From Bacteroidota bacterium (GTDB lineage: Bacteria > Bacteroidota > Bacteroidia > Chitinophagales > JADIYW01), in contig JAGQYE010000045.1 of the NCBI GenBank assembly GCA_020436225.1, forward strand, positions 1-54,270: a stretch of 54,270 bases of DNA, written 5' to 3'. The notes under the pieces are model-generated. The model saw nothing but the letters and a program-made list of their open reading frames with translations. It searched no databases and was not told where the DNA came from. The position numbers were made by a program, and so were the translations under genes. This document shows positions 15,629 through 25,352 of this stretch, one piece after another (position 1 is the first letter of the stretch; the number at the start of each line of letters is the position of its first letter).

Positions 15629-18600
15629 TATTGCTTGATGAGTTTAATATAATAATTTTGATTTTCCGTTTGTATCTGCATAAATAATGCACCGTTACTC
15701 CAACGATTAAAATTCTCAATTCCTAATGATTGACGACCATTTTGTAAGACTACATTTTTATTCCATTGCAGTTGACCTAATACATCATAAATTCTAATAA
15801 TTGCAGGCGTTGTAACTTTATTTTTCCAATCGAGAACAATATCGTCTGATGCAATAAATGCCGACACATTGATACTTTGTTGTTTAATTCCTACTGTTGG
15901 AGCGAAGTAAACGGAATCTATCAAACTATAGGATTTTTTGTTAGCATTATCAACTATCATAATTCTATAATAATATATTCCGGCATTGGCATTTAATTCG
16001 TGTAAATAGTTGTAAGCTGTAGTGGTAGTTGAATTAATTCCTGCCGGAACAGTATCGACATTAATAAATGTTTGCGCATCAAATGAATATTGAATTACAA
16101 ATTCTTTGCTGTTTTTTTCTATCGTTGTTTTCCATTCTAAATACACATCATCGTTTACTTTGTGTGCTGCAAAATCAATTAAATTGGCACTTCCAATAGC
16201 ATTCGCATCACTATGTGTGCTTATTAAATAAAATTCGCCTAAAGTATCTGATTCCAAAGCAATATAATAGCCATTCAAGTATGGATAGAATTGAATTTCT
16301 TCCGGCGAAAAATAACGATAGTAAGCATTGACATAATTATTATTGACATCTAAATCTGTGTTTAACCCAATATATCGCAATAAGCCAATATCGCCCATTC
16401 TATTAATAGAATCTTCTGCTAATACAAATTGTGTGTATTCATTATTCAATACATAAAGCTTCAGTTTAAAGTTGCCTAACTGCGGATGTTCGGGAAGTAT
16501 TACCCAATTACGTGGAAGTACATTTTTTGCTTGATAAACTTTTTGTTTATTTAGGTTTGATTCGAATCCTAAATGAACTATGCCTAAATTTTTATAATCA
16601 TCAAATAATTCTGCTACAATTTTCCCATTTCTATAAAAAGGAATCCAACCATTTCCTGAAGAAACAGCTGTAATATAACCTGAATCTGAAGGTGCGATTT
16701 CTTTAAAATCTGTTAAGATGTGAATGTCGTCAATGCCGATTCCTTCGCTTGTATAAAAATCATCAGAGAGCAAATGAATTCTACAAATAAAATTAGAATC
16801 GCTTGGAATATCACTCAGCGGAATGATGGTGTGTGCTACTTGCCAAGGATAAATTGTTTGGTCCCAATATGGGTTATTCAAATAGCCATTATACCAATTT
16901 AAACTGCAATCATAACAGCCTAATCGGCGCCAATTTTCGCCATCAGTAGAATATTCTGCATAAGCAGAATCGGAAGCAGATTGCATATCAGATAAGAAAT
17001 TAAAAGACAGCAATGGGTCAGTTGAAGCAGTTGAGAAATCCATGCAACCTAAATACAAATAAGAATTTTCTTTGAAGTTATATCCGGAATGTTGTCCGGT
17101 TGTCCAAGCTTTATTACCTTGAGCAGCATTATCAATATTAAACTTCTGAGGTGTTGTCCAAATCCAAGAATTATTTTCTCCTTCAGTCAACAAATTACCA
17201 TTGTCGTTTTCAAAATCATTATAATACGGAAAAGAATCTATTGTAGGTAAAACAAGAATTGTGGCTAAGTTGAATGAATCGTTTGCGTGAAACAAATCTC
17301 CGCTATTACTTGCCCAAGTTTTTATATTATATTTTCCTGCCGGATGATTAGTAAATGGATTTGAAAAAGTATAAGTCAATGTATCGTTTATTGGAATTGA
17401 TGGTATCGTTGCATTTACAATTGGCTCATTATTGATTTGATAATGTACCGGTAAATTGGCGATGTTATGTCCGGAATTATTTTTAACTGTAATGCTAATT
17501 TGTTGGTTGGCAAATGTTTTAGAGCATTGTATTTTTTTAGTAGATGCAGTAACAACTGCAACATCTTTTCCTGCATTATACAAAACAAAATCATCAAAAG
17601 AATAACCTCCATTTCCATTTGGTGAAATAGCAGATTTTAAGCCGTTTTGTACAATTTTGAGTTGTGTTGAAGAAGAAAAATCTTGTCCGTTTTCAACTTT
17701 TAAATTTTGATACAGATTGATTTCTGAAACAGATTTATATTTCCCTGTAACTCCTTTATTGGCATATAAATCGAAAATTGGGACCCAAGTTTGTGTATCA
17801 TTTCCACGCGCATAAATTACATCATTGCTATCTGCTTCAGCTCTATCCATATAATTAAAATCAAACAAAACAACTGAATCTACATAATTGGAAAGATTGT
17901 AAGTAAAAACTAATTCATTCTTATGAGAAGCTGCCTGCAAATAATTATCTAAGGTGATAGCATGATTTCCTGTTTTAGAATAAAGAGTGCCTTCATTAGT
18001 GCGTAAACGCATTCCATCTTCCGGATAATAATCCGCATATTCCAAGCCATCTATTCCAAAATATGTTGTAGAATATTGCGTATTTGTTTCTTCAAAAGAT
18101 TCTGAAAATGGCAATGAAATCGGTGCATTTGGCAAATGTCTTATCGTGAATTTTAATGTATCGTTTAATTTATTTTCATCATTTACAAGGTTAGTCCAAG
18201 CAATCACATCATAATTACCAACAGCACTTAAATTCTCATTTGTTGTAAAATAAAATATTGTTGAATCATTAGAATTTAAAGTTGAAGATAATGTTGCATT
18301 ACTTATACTACTCCCATTTATTTGATATGATATTGGAATAGATGTTTGATTATTTTGCCCGTAATTTTTGATAACAAAAGACAATTTCTCTGTTGCCGTT
18401 AATGCGTTTGAAGTCCACTTTCTTCCAATAGAAGGTTTATAAACAGCATAAACGCCAACATCATTCTGCGTAGCACAAGCAGAAGAAGGATTTGGAACAC
18501 AAGTCTTCGCCAAGCTATGATTACCTTCTACATCATTTACTATAGTTGATATTGCATATAGATATTCTTTTCCATTTATCAAATTCTCTACATCAAAAAA

Positions 18601-20862
18601 TGTTGTATCGGTTTGTCCAACATTTACCCATGCACTATCTATAAAAAGATAAACCTTATATGCAGTTCCACCAACGTAAGGACTCCAACTTATACGAATA
18701 GATTTATCACAAGCAACATGTTGAATAGTTGAATAGTTGACTTGTGCGCCAATTGTAAAAGTTGCTGCAGAAGTTGCGATATTATTTCCTGAAACAATTC
18801 GCAACAAGCATTTATTGCTCACAACATTTGGTAAAATATAATCTAACTTCTTATCTTTTAGTTGTATATTAAAAGCTATAGTTTGCCAAGTTGCACCACT
18901 ATCTAATGACAATTGAACACTTGCTAAAGAATCTATTCCATTGTTATACCATTTTACATACATTGTTGATTGAGCATCTATAACTTCTCCGCCATTTGGA
19001 TGTGTTAGTTCAATTTTTTTAGGCTGTGGATTATAAGTTATCGCATAATTTTGTGGGTCAAAAGGTACATTTGTTCCTTTGACAACAATCGTGTAATTAC
19101 CAGGCATTGGTGAAGAAACAGTAACTTGCTCAATTGTATTCAAATTATCCACGCCTTTTGTAGCTATCAACTTATAATATTGCGGACTCAATTTCCAAGG
19201 TAAAACGGTATCGCCGGATGGTGTTACAACTTTAATATCCAAATCATTCACAATATTATTTGTTGCTAATGGTGTACTTTCTTTATCTGTCCAGCACAAA
19301 GCAACATTTAATTGCTGTAAGCCTGAAGGCATCGAAATTATATGCGTTTTCACTTGCCCTTGACTACAATCTCCTTCTGCAAATCGATTTTCTTTTATTG
19401 TATTTACAGCACTTAAAGCATCAGGCTTTCCAAAACCATACGTATAATCCGGGCCGACGTTTCCTAAATCTCTTGCTGTATTACAAAGTATTGCTTTTAT
19501 TAAAGCTGCATTAGGAAGTGTACCATATTGTTGCTTAAATTGTTGATAGAGTAAAGTTGCGACGCCTGCAATTTGTGGCGCAGCAAATGACGAACCCCAA
19601 CCTGTAGTATAACTATTATTCGGTGCTGTAACAGAAACACCAAAACCTTTTGCTACTAACTCTGGTTTCAATCTGCCATCTACGGTTGGACCTCTTCCAC
19701 TGTTTCCAACGATCTGTTCATTGCCAAAAAGCCAACCAACTGTAATTGCATTTTTACAACCTTGAAAGCCAATATCAACAGAACTAAAAGTATCGGTAAC
19801 TGTACAAATAGAAGCCGAATTACCAACAGCAACGATTGGCAATAAAGTTGGATTTTCATAGACCAATTTATCTAAATCGCCGGTTTCAGGAAGATAAAAT
19901 CCGGATTGCACACAATTGGTTTCGGCAAAATTATAAGAGTGATTTGAAATATCAACTCCAAATTGTTCTTTTCCTGTTTTTATTTCATTTACAATATCAT
20001 TCAAAACATCCCAATAATAAACATCTGAAGCAGGAGCAACACCTTGAAGCGTAGTGAAATTATTGCCTTGTCCGGCAATAAATCCGGCAACATACGTTGG
20101 ATGTCTCATCAAAATATCCGAATTATTTTCTTTATCAACTACATGGTTTTTATTAACCGGCAAATCATAATTTTTCCCAACAACACCTTCGTCCCAAATG
20201 CCAACATTAATACCTTCTCCTTTTAGATTTAAGTGATAAGGTTTATCGTTGTTGACTTGTTTTACGCCCAACATCAACATAGATTCATAAATTAATGCAT
20301 TCTTGTGTTCGTAGTTTTTAGAAATAAAATATACAAAAGGCAATTTCGCTAATGCTTGGATTTGTTTTGGATTAGCTGTTGTAGTAAAACGATTTGATTT
20401 GCTATTATTTTTTAAGATGGATATTCCAATTTTTTCTGTTTCGTATTTTAATGTCTGTTCTTCTATTGAAGAAGCATAAGACACTTCAATCTGTGCAACT
20501 GCTTTAATGGAATTTAAAGCCAAGTCAATTTTAGAATCCGGCTCGACATATCCAATATTTATAATATCTTTTGAAGATACATTTCTGCTCGTTTCAGAAG
20601 TTGGCGAGCTAACCAAATAAAAACTATTCCCTAAATATTGAACAATGGAAAGTCCATTATTTTCAACCAAAGTAGCCGAATTATTTTTCATTTCAACAAC
20701 GATATAATCTTTTTGTTGATAGCGAAATGCCGACGGATTTGTTTTAGAAGTAGAATCTTTAAATTGAGTTGGTTGAATGTTGACTAATTTAAAACCAACT
20801 TGAGCATTACTAAAAAAAGTACTTCCCAAAACAAACAATAACAAGGGTAAGATTTTTGCCAT
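15628..20862 (-). CDS. Large S8 (subtilisin-family) serine protease with T9SS sorting domain
   Basis: The 1744-residue product has a signal peptide ending near 'FFSNA' (residue 20). The S8 domain follows a propeptide-like region, with catalytic Asp224 ('GIWDEG'), His254 ('RHPTYVAGF'), oxyanion Asn348 ('AVGNSA') and Ser425 in 'GSSFAAP'. All four are present, so the enzyme looks active. Residues from about 500 onward are beta-rich modules, including a fibronectin-III-like segment near residue 715, CARDB-like repeats and jelly-roll-like regions. The last 75 residues ('IRIYDVLGQLQW', ending 'YYIKLIKQ') are a type A T9SS sorting domain. It should be exported through the outer membrane and act on external proteins. 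It is the first gene of a coupled cluster with mnmD and the FAD oxidase. Confidence 0.93.
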   Translation of the reverse strand: MAKILPLLLFVLGSTFFSNAQVGFKLVNIQPTQFKDSTSKTNPSAFRYQQKDYIVVEMKNNSATLVENNGLSIVQYLGNSFYLVSSPTSETSRNVSSKDIINIGYVEPDSKIDLALNSIKAVAQIEVSYASSIEEQTLKYETEKIGISILKNNSKSNRFTTTANPKQIQALAKLPFVYFISKNYEHKNALIYESMLMLGVKQVNNDKPYHLNLKGEGINVGIWDEGVVGKNYDLPVNKNHVVDKENNSDILMRHPTYVAGFIAGQGNNFTTLQGVAPASDVYYWDVLNDIVNEIKTGKEQFGVDISNHSYNFAETNCVQSGFYLPETGDLDKLVYENPTLLPIVAVGNSASICTVTDTFSSVDIGFQGCKNAITVGWLFGNEQIVGNSGRGPTVDGRLKPELVAKGFGVSVTAPNNSYTTGWGSSFAAPQIAGVATLLYQQFKQQYGTLPNAALIKAILCNTARDLGNVGPDYTYGFGKPDALSAVNTIKENRFAEGDCSQGQVKTHIISMPSGLQQLNVALCWTDKESTPLATNNIVNDLDIKVVTPSGDTVLPWKLSPQYYKLIATKGVDNLNTIEQVTVSSPMPGNYTIVVKGTNVPFDPQNYAITYNPQPKKIELTHPNGGEVIDAQSTMYVKWYNNGIDSLASVQLSLDSGATWQTIAFNIQLKDKKLDYILPNVVSNKCLLRIVSGNNIATSAATFTIGAQVNYSTIQHVACDKSIRISWSPYVGGTAYKVYLFIDSAWVNVGQTDTTFFDVENLINGKEYLYAISTIVNDVEGNHSLAKTCVPNPSSACATQNDVGVYAVYKPSIGRKWTSNALTATEKLSFVIKNYGQNNQTSIPISYQINGSSISNATLSSTLNSNDSTIFYFTTNENLSAVGNYDVIAWTNLVNDENKLNDTLKFTIRHLPNAPISLPFSESFEETNTQYSTTYFGIDGLEYADYYPEDGMRLRTNEGTLYSKTGNHAITLDNYLQAASHKNELVFTYNLSNYVDSVVLFDFNYMDRAEADSNDVIYARGNDTQTWVPIFDLYANKGVTGKYKSVSEINLYQNLKVENGQDFSSSTQLKIVQNGLKSAISPNGNGGYSFDDFVLYNAGKDVAVVTASTKKIQCSKTFANQQISITVKNNSGHNIANLPVHYQINNEPIVNATIPSIPINDTLTYTFSNPFTNHPAGKYNIKTWASNSGDLFHANDSFNLATILVLPTIDSFPYYNDFENDNGNLLTEGENNSWIWTTPQKFNIDNAAQGNKAWTTGQHSGYNFKENSYLYLGCMDFSTASTDPLLSFNFLSDMQSASDSAYAEYSTDGENWRRLGCYDCSLNWYNGYLNNPYWDQTIYPWQVAHTIIPLSDIPSDSNFICRIHLLSDDFYTSEGIGIDDIHILTDFKEIAPSDSGYITAVSSGNGWIPFYRNGKIVAELFDDYKNLGIVHLGFESNLNKQKVYQAKNVLPRNWVILPEHPQLGNFKLKLYVLNNEYTQFVLAEDSINRMGDIGLLRYIGLNTDLDVNNNYVNAYYRYFSPEEIQFYPYLNGYYIALESDTLGEFYLISTHSDANAIGSANLIDFAAHKVNDDVYLEWKTTIEKNSKEFVIQYSFDAQTFINVDTVPAGINSTTTTAYNYLHELNANAGIYYYRIMIVDNANKKSYSLIDSVYFAPTVGIKQQSINVSAFIASDDIVLDWKNKVTTPAIIRIYDVLGQLQWNKNVVLQNGRQSLGIENFNRWSNGALFMQIQTENQNYYIKLIKQ

Positions 20863-20935
20863 ACAGCAACAGATTTTGTTTAAATTTATTACTTTAAGTT
20901 GAGATAGACAATATATTTATTAACAGCAGAAATGT

Positions 20936-23323
20936 TTATTTCAAATCTACTAAAGTAATGCCATCGCCACCAAATTGTTCGCTTTCGAATTGGAAGGATT
21001 TTATATGTGGAAAATTCTTCAAATAAGTATGTACCATTTGCTTTAATGCACCTGTTCCTTTGCCATGAATAATTTTGATTTGCCGAATTCCGTACATTAA
21101 AACTTTATCCATATAATTATCTAAAGCATTAATTGCTTCATCTTTCATTAATCCACGAATATCCAAAGTGTTGTCGAATGCACTTTTCTCAATAATTTTT
21201 TTGGAAGAATACGATTTTTGTTTTGCTGCAGATTGATCAGAATTATTTTTTGCTTGCACTAATTTATGCGCACTTATTTTGGTTTGTAACTGTCCAAACT
21301 GCACTGTTGCTTTATCATTTTTCAATGCAATAATTTTCCCGATTTCGCTTCCATCTGTCAACTTTACGCTATCGCCTATTTCCCATTTTTGAAGTACTGT
21401 TTTATTATTAGAAATCGGAATTTCTGTGTCTAATTTATATTCAATTTCAGTTCTATTTTCATCAATAAACTTTCTTACTTGGAGAAATTTTTCTTTGTTG
21501 TTTTTCTGTTCTTTCCATTGGCGCATTTCGTTTTCCAAGTTTCTACTTTCAGCATTAAACTTTTCCAACAACCGAGCTTCGTATTGCTTTAGAAGTCGTT
21601 TCTTTTCTTTCTCTAGTTCTTTATTTAATTGCTCGTAACTCTTAGTTAAATCTGATAGTTGAGCTTCTTTTGCTTGCACATTTTTTCGCAATCCTTTAAT
21701 AAAATGCTTTTCGTTTTGTATTGCAGTTAATGTACTTTCCAATACTTTTTTATCTGTTCCTATTTTTTTAGAAGCAGCATTTAATACAACATTAGGCAAG
21801 CCGCTTTTTTGAGCAATTTCAAACGTAAAAGAACTTCCTGGTTGTCCAATATGAAGTTGATAAAGTGGTTTCAATTGTTGTGTATCAAATGCCATAGCGC
21901 CACTTTGCATATTGGCTGTTTCTGCTGCATAGATTTTCAAATTATTAAAATGCGTTGTAATTATTCCAAATACATTTTTTTGATGAAGATTTTCTAAGAT
22001 TGCTTCAGCCATTGGACCACCTAATGCCGGGTCGGTGCCCATGCCCATTTCATCAATTAATATTAAGGTTTTAGCATTGCTATGTCGAAGAAAGTAATTC
22101 ATATTCGACAAATGAGAACTATATGTACTCAAATCATTTTCTATAGATTGTTGGTCGCCAATATCTACAAATAATTGATCAAAAACTGATAGTTCCGAGT
22201 TTTCTTTAGCCGGAATTAACATACCAAATTGAAACATCAACTGAATTAAACCAATAGCTTTTAATACGATAGATTTTCCACCTGCATTTGGACCCGAAAT
22301 CAATAAAATTCTACCTTGTTCATCTAATCGCATAGAATTTGCAACAATTGACTTTTTATGTTTACTATGGAAATGAAAAAGCAATGGATGAACAAAATCA
22401 TGCAAGATAATTTTTCTTTCTACAGAAAGAATTGGCATAGAACATTTATAGTTGATGGCAAAATAACTTTTAGCTCTGATAAAGTCGAGTTCGCTCATCA
22501 ACTCTTGTAGTTGCTCAATTATTGCTGCATAAGGTCGAATTTGTGAACTAAGTGATTTTAATATTCTGATGATTTCTCTTCTTTCAGATAAATATAAATC
22601 CGTCAACTCATTATTTAAGAGAACCGTTTCTGTCGGCTCCATATAAGTAATGCTGCCGGTTTCACTTTCGTCAGTTATCATTCCTTTTACCACGCGCTTG
22701 TATTCTGCTTTTACTGATAATACTCTTCTTCCATCACGAATGGTTTCTTCCGTTTCTGCTAATAAATTTTCTCGCTTGTATTGATTTAAAACTCGTTTAA
22801 AAACAACATTTATTGCTTGGATTTTTGCTTGTATTTCTTTTCTTATTTTGAATAATTCCGGAGTTGCATTTTCTTTTATTTTTTCATTTTCTACATCAAT
22901 AACAGCAGAAATTATTGCATTTAATTTCGGTTCTATGACGAACGATTGTATTTTCTGCGTCAAAAAAGGATATAAAACTTGCCGAGCTTTTGGAGAGAAG
23001 AAACGGAAAACTTCTACACACGTATGATGAAAACGAAATAAATTAACTAGCTCTTGTATTTCTAAATAATAATGTTCAATTTTTAGCTTATTCAAGAAAT
23101 GAAGTTCATCAAGTCCATGCATCGGAAAAGATGTATCCAATTCAAGAATTGATTTCATCTCTTTTACATAACTCAATTGAATCGACAACTCATCAATATC
23201 TGTATAAAAAGAACTATTTTCAACTTTATTTCTACCTAAATCTCCAGAACATAAACTCGACAATTCTTTTAATATAAAAGGGAAATCGAGTTTCAGAAGT
23301 GTATTATCCGGATATAGTTGCAT
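20936..23323 (-). CDS. mutS2: Endonuclease MutS2
   Basis: MutS2 is a MutS-like ATPase with a C-terminal Smr nuclease domain; members suppress recombination or act on stalled/collided ribosomes. The 795-residue product has a clamp/lever helical region (about 1-310), Walker A 'ISGPNAGGKS' near residue 335, Walker B 'LILIDEMGMGTDP', a coiled-coil region (about 515-620) and the Smr domain with 'LDIRGLMKDEAINALDNY' and 'IIHGKGTGAL'. The ATG at 23323 is chosen because it gives the conserved start 'YPDNTLLKLDFPFIL'. The frame is open 32 codons further upstream without similarity. A TATTTTTG box on the minus strand (23333-23340) lies only 9 bp before this ATG, implying a very short leader. Confidence 0.95.
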   Translation of the reverse strand: MQLYPDNTLLKLDFPFILKELSSLCSGDLGRNKVENSSFYTDIDELSIQLSYVKEMKSILELDTSFPMHGLDELHFLNKLKIEHYYLEIQELVNLFRFHHTCVEVFRFFSPKARQVLYPFLTQKIQSFVIEPKLNAIISAVIDVENEKIKENATPELFKIRKEIQAKIQAINVVFKRVLNQYKRENLLAETEETIRDGRRVLSVKAEYKRVVKGMITDESETGSITYMEPTETVLLNNELTDLYLSERREIIRILKSLSSQIRPYAAIIEQLQELMSELDFIRAKSYFAINYKCSMPILSVERKIILHDFVHPLLFHFHSKHKKSIVANSMRLDEQGRILLISGPNAGGKSIVLKAIGLIQLMFQFGMLIPAKENSELSVFDQLFVDIGDQQSIENDLSTYSSHLSNMNYFLRHSNAKTLILIDEMGMGTDPALGGPMAEAILENLHQKNVFGIITTHFNNLKIYAAETANMQSGAMAFDTQQLKPLYQLHIGQPGSSFTFEIAQKSGLPNVVLNAASKKIGTDKKVLESTLTAIQNEKHFIKGLRKNVQAKEAQLSDLTKSYEQLNKELEKEKKRLLKQYEARLLEKFNAESRNLENEMRQWKEQKNNKEKFLQVRKFIDENRTEIEYKLDTEIPISNNKTVLQKWEIGDSVKLTDGSEIGKIIALKNDKATVQFGQLQTKISAHKLVQAKNNSDQSAAKQKSYSSKKIIEKSAFDNTLDIRGLMKDEAINALDNYMDKVLMYGIRQIKIIHGKGTGALKQMVHTYLKNFPHIKSFQFESEQFGGDGITLVDLK

Positions 23324-23493
23324 AGTAACGGACAAAAATAATGATAAATAAAATCTTAAAAAACTACATAAACCATTGCCATTAAATAATCTTAAAATAT
23401 TGATAAAGTTAGTACTCAATAAAAAAAATAAACAAGAAGTTCTCTATCTTGTAACAGAAAATAATTAATTGTTTATCATTAATCAGTAACTAA

Positions 23494-24873
23494 ATGATGT
23501 ATGATTTTATAGTTGTTGGCTCGGGCTCAGGTGGTGGTTCGTTAGCCTATTATCTTAATAAAAGTGGTGCAAAAGTACTCTTAATTGAAGCCGGTAGATT
23601 TTACAGAAAAGATACTTTCCCAAAAACAGAAGCAGAAACTTCCGCACATTTATATTGGGGTGGCGGAATTGAATTTGCCAAAGATGGCAGAATGGGATTT
23701 TTGCGTACTAAAATGGTTGGAGGCTCTTCTATAGTATATCAATGTTTAATGGATAGATTTGATGATATCGCATTAAACGATTGGAAACAAGAAAGTGGTG
23801 TGGATTGGTTTACGCCGGAAATTATGAGTGCACATTATGATCAAGTGGAAAGCGATATTGCATTGCATACTTTTGTACCAGAAGAACGAAACGGAAATGG
23901 AAAATTATTTATAAAAGGTTGCGAAAAGCACAATTATAAATGGGATTATTTAAGAAGAGGTCAAAGTGATTGTGCGGTTGACAGAGGCAATGATTGTATC
24001 GGTTGCCTTGGCGGTTGTTTCAGAGATTCCAAGCAAAGTTCATTAGTAGCATTTGTACAAAAAGCAGAAAAAGAAGGATTGGAAATTATTCCTGATACAG
24101 AAATTTTAAAAGTAGAACCCAATGCCGATTCTTGTAAAATACACGGTTATCAAAATGGGAAAAAAGTATCATTCGAAGGCAAAAAGGTAATTCTTTCCGG
24201 TGGTGCATTTGGCACTACCAGAATGATGACACTTTCCGGATTCAAATCTAAATTGCCGACAATTGGCAAGAAATTTTCTTCGCATCCGCAATTTATGTGG
24301 CTTGGTTTCCAAAATGAAATTGTTGATGCTCACAAAGGTTCATTTCAAACCGTTGCTTCTAAAGATCCAAACTTTAGAAAACTAGGTTTTAAATTGGAAA
24401 ATGTGTTTGCATCGCCAATATCTATTGGTATGTTGATGAATGAAGATGGCATAGAACATCAACGATTAATGAAGCAATATCGCTATATGCAATGTATTGA
24501 AGTTGCAGTGCGCGATGAAAACGTAGGAGAAATAATGTGCGACAACAAAGGCAAATTGACTGTTTCAAAACCGTTGACTGACCAAGATAAAAAACGTAGA
24601 GACCTTGGACACCAAGCAATCGAAAATATATTAAGCGCATCCGGTGCCAGAGAAATCTACAAATCAAAATTTTATTTTGGATTGCATTTAATGGGCGGCT
24701 GTGTAATGGGAACAGATGCATCAAAATCTGTCGTCAATCCGGATTTTCAAGTGCATGGCGAAAAGAATTTATACATTGTTGATTCCAGCATCTATCCAAA
24801 TGCGCCGGGCATCAATCCGGGATTAACCATAAAAACATTAGGTCACCGATTAGCAACACAATTAACAAAATAA
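23494..24873 (+). CDS. GMC-family oxidoreductase with a four-cysteine cluster
   Basis: The 459-residue flavoprotein has the FAD motif 'VVGSGSGGGSLAYYL' (7-21), 'KMVGGSSIVYQ' near residue 73 and the GMC C-terminal signature: 'LMGGCVMGTD', then 'YIVDSSIYPNAPGINPG'. Cysteines at 160, 168, 171 and 175 (C-x7-C-x2-C-x3-C) resemble the Cys-rich segment of bacterial cholesterol-oxidase and long-chain alcohol oxidase/dehydrogenase relatives. The expected reaction is oxidation of an alcohol or sterol-like substrate with electrons passed to a quinone or cytochrome, but the substrate is not readable. No signal peptide is visible. The next gene starts 3 bp after the stop and is probably its partner. Confidence 0.9.
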   Translation: MMYDFIVVGSGSGGGSLAYYLNKSGAKVLLIEAGRFYRKDTFPKTEAETSAHLYWGGGIEFAKDGRMGFLRTKMVGGSSIVYQCLMDRFDDIALNDWKQESGVDWFTPEIMSAHYDQVESDIALHTFVPEERNGNGKLFIKGCEKHNYKWDYLRRGQSDCAVDRGNDCIGCLGGCFRDSKQSSLVAFVQKAEKEGLEIIPDTEILKVEPNADSCKIHGYQNGKKVSFEGKKVILSGGAFGTTRMMTLSGFKSKLPTIGKKFSSHPQFMWLGFQNEIVDAHKGSFQTVASKDPNFRKLGFKLENVFASPISIGMLMNEDGIEHQRLMKQYRYMQCIEVAVRDENVGEIMCDNKGKLTVSKPLTDQDKKRRDLGHQAIENILSASGAREIYKSKFYFGLHLMGGCVMGTDASKSVVNPDFQVHGEKNLYIVDSSIYPNAPGINPGLTIKTLGHRLATQLTK

Positions 24874-24876
24874 AAA

Positions 24877-25281
24877 ATGGCAAACTTTTTTTCAACTCGC
24901 GCAACCAAAGGACTATTAAAAGTTGGAGATATTTATTGTCCAAAAAACGGCGAATTTCCCGCATTTTCTGAAGCAGCAGGCACAGCTCATTTAAATAGTC
25001 TTATCAAAAATATTCCAAGCGATGATTTTTCTTCATTAAGCATGGTATTAGCCATATTTTCTTTCTTTCCGCAATTCGTTTTAAGATGGATAACCGGAAT
25101 TTGCACTAATGCGCAAAACAATCCAAGCGATGGAATGTTACCTTCTTTATTAAGACAACTCAATATCGGCCTGAGAGGTTTGTGCTATTCTATTTATTAT
25201 TCAGAGTTGACCAACCCAAATTTCAAAGGTCAAACACCATTGCAAGTTATGGGCTATCAACTAAATAGAATTACCGATTAA
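24877..25281 (+). CDS. Small protein encoded with the GMC oxidoreductase, function unknown
   Basis: The 134-residue product shows no family I can name. It contains a hydrophobic helix-like stretch ('LSMVLAIFSFFPQFVLRWI', about residues 53-71) and a conserved-looking N-terminus ('FFSTRATKGLLKVGDIYCPKNGEFPAFS', cited in part). The 3-bp gap to the GMC gene implies a common message and equal dosage. By analogy with gluconate-dehydrogenase-type GMC enzymes, which need a small subunit, I infer that it may be a small or chaperone-like subunit. That is not shown by sequence similarity I can see. Confidence 0.7.
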   Translation: MANFFSTRATKGLLKVGDIYCPKNGEFPAFSEAAGTAHLNSLIKNIPSDDFSSLSMVLAIFSFFPQFVLRWITGICTNAQNNPSDGMLPSLLRQLNIGLRGLCYSIYYSELTNPNFKGQTPLQVMGYQLNRITD

Positions 25282-25339
25282 GCGGTTGCAGTTATCCATA
25301 ATCGTGGAAAATAACTTCTTAGAATAAGCATTTAAAATG

Positions 25340-25347
25340 TACTTTTG
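25340..25347 (+). promoter_or_regulatory. Methyltransferase promoter -7 box, near-leaderless
   Basis: TACTTTTG is a perfect TAnnTTTG box ending 5 bp before the GTG at 25353. A transcript from it would start at or next to the start codon. Confidence 0.5.
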
Positions 25348-25352
25348 AATTC

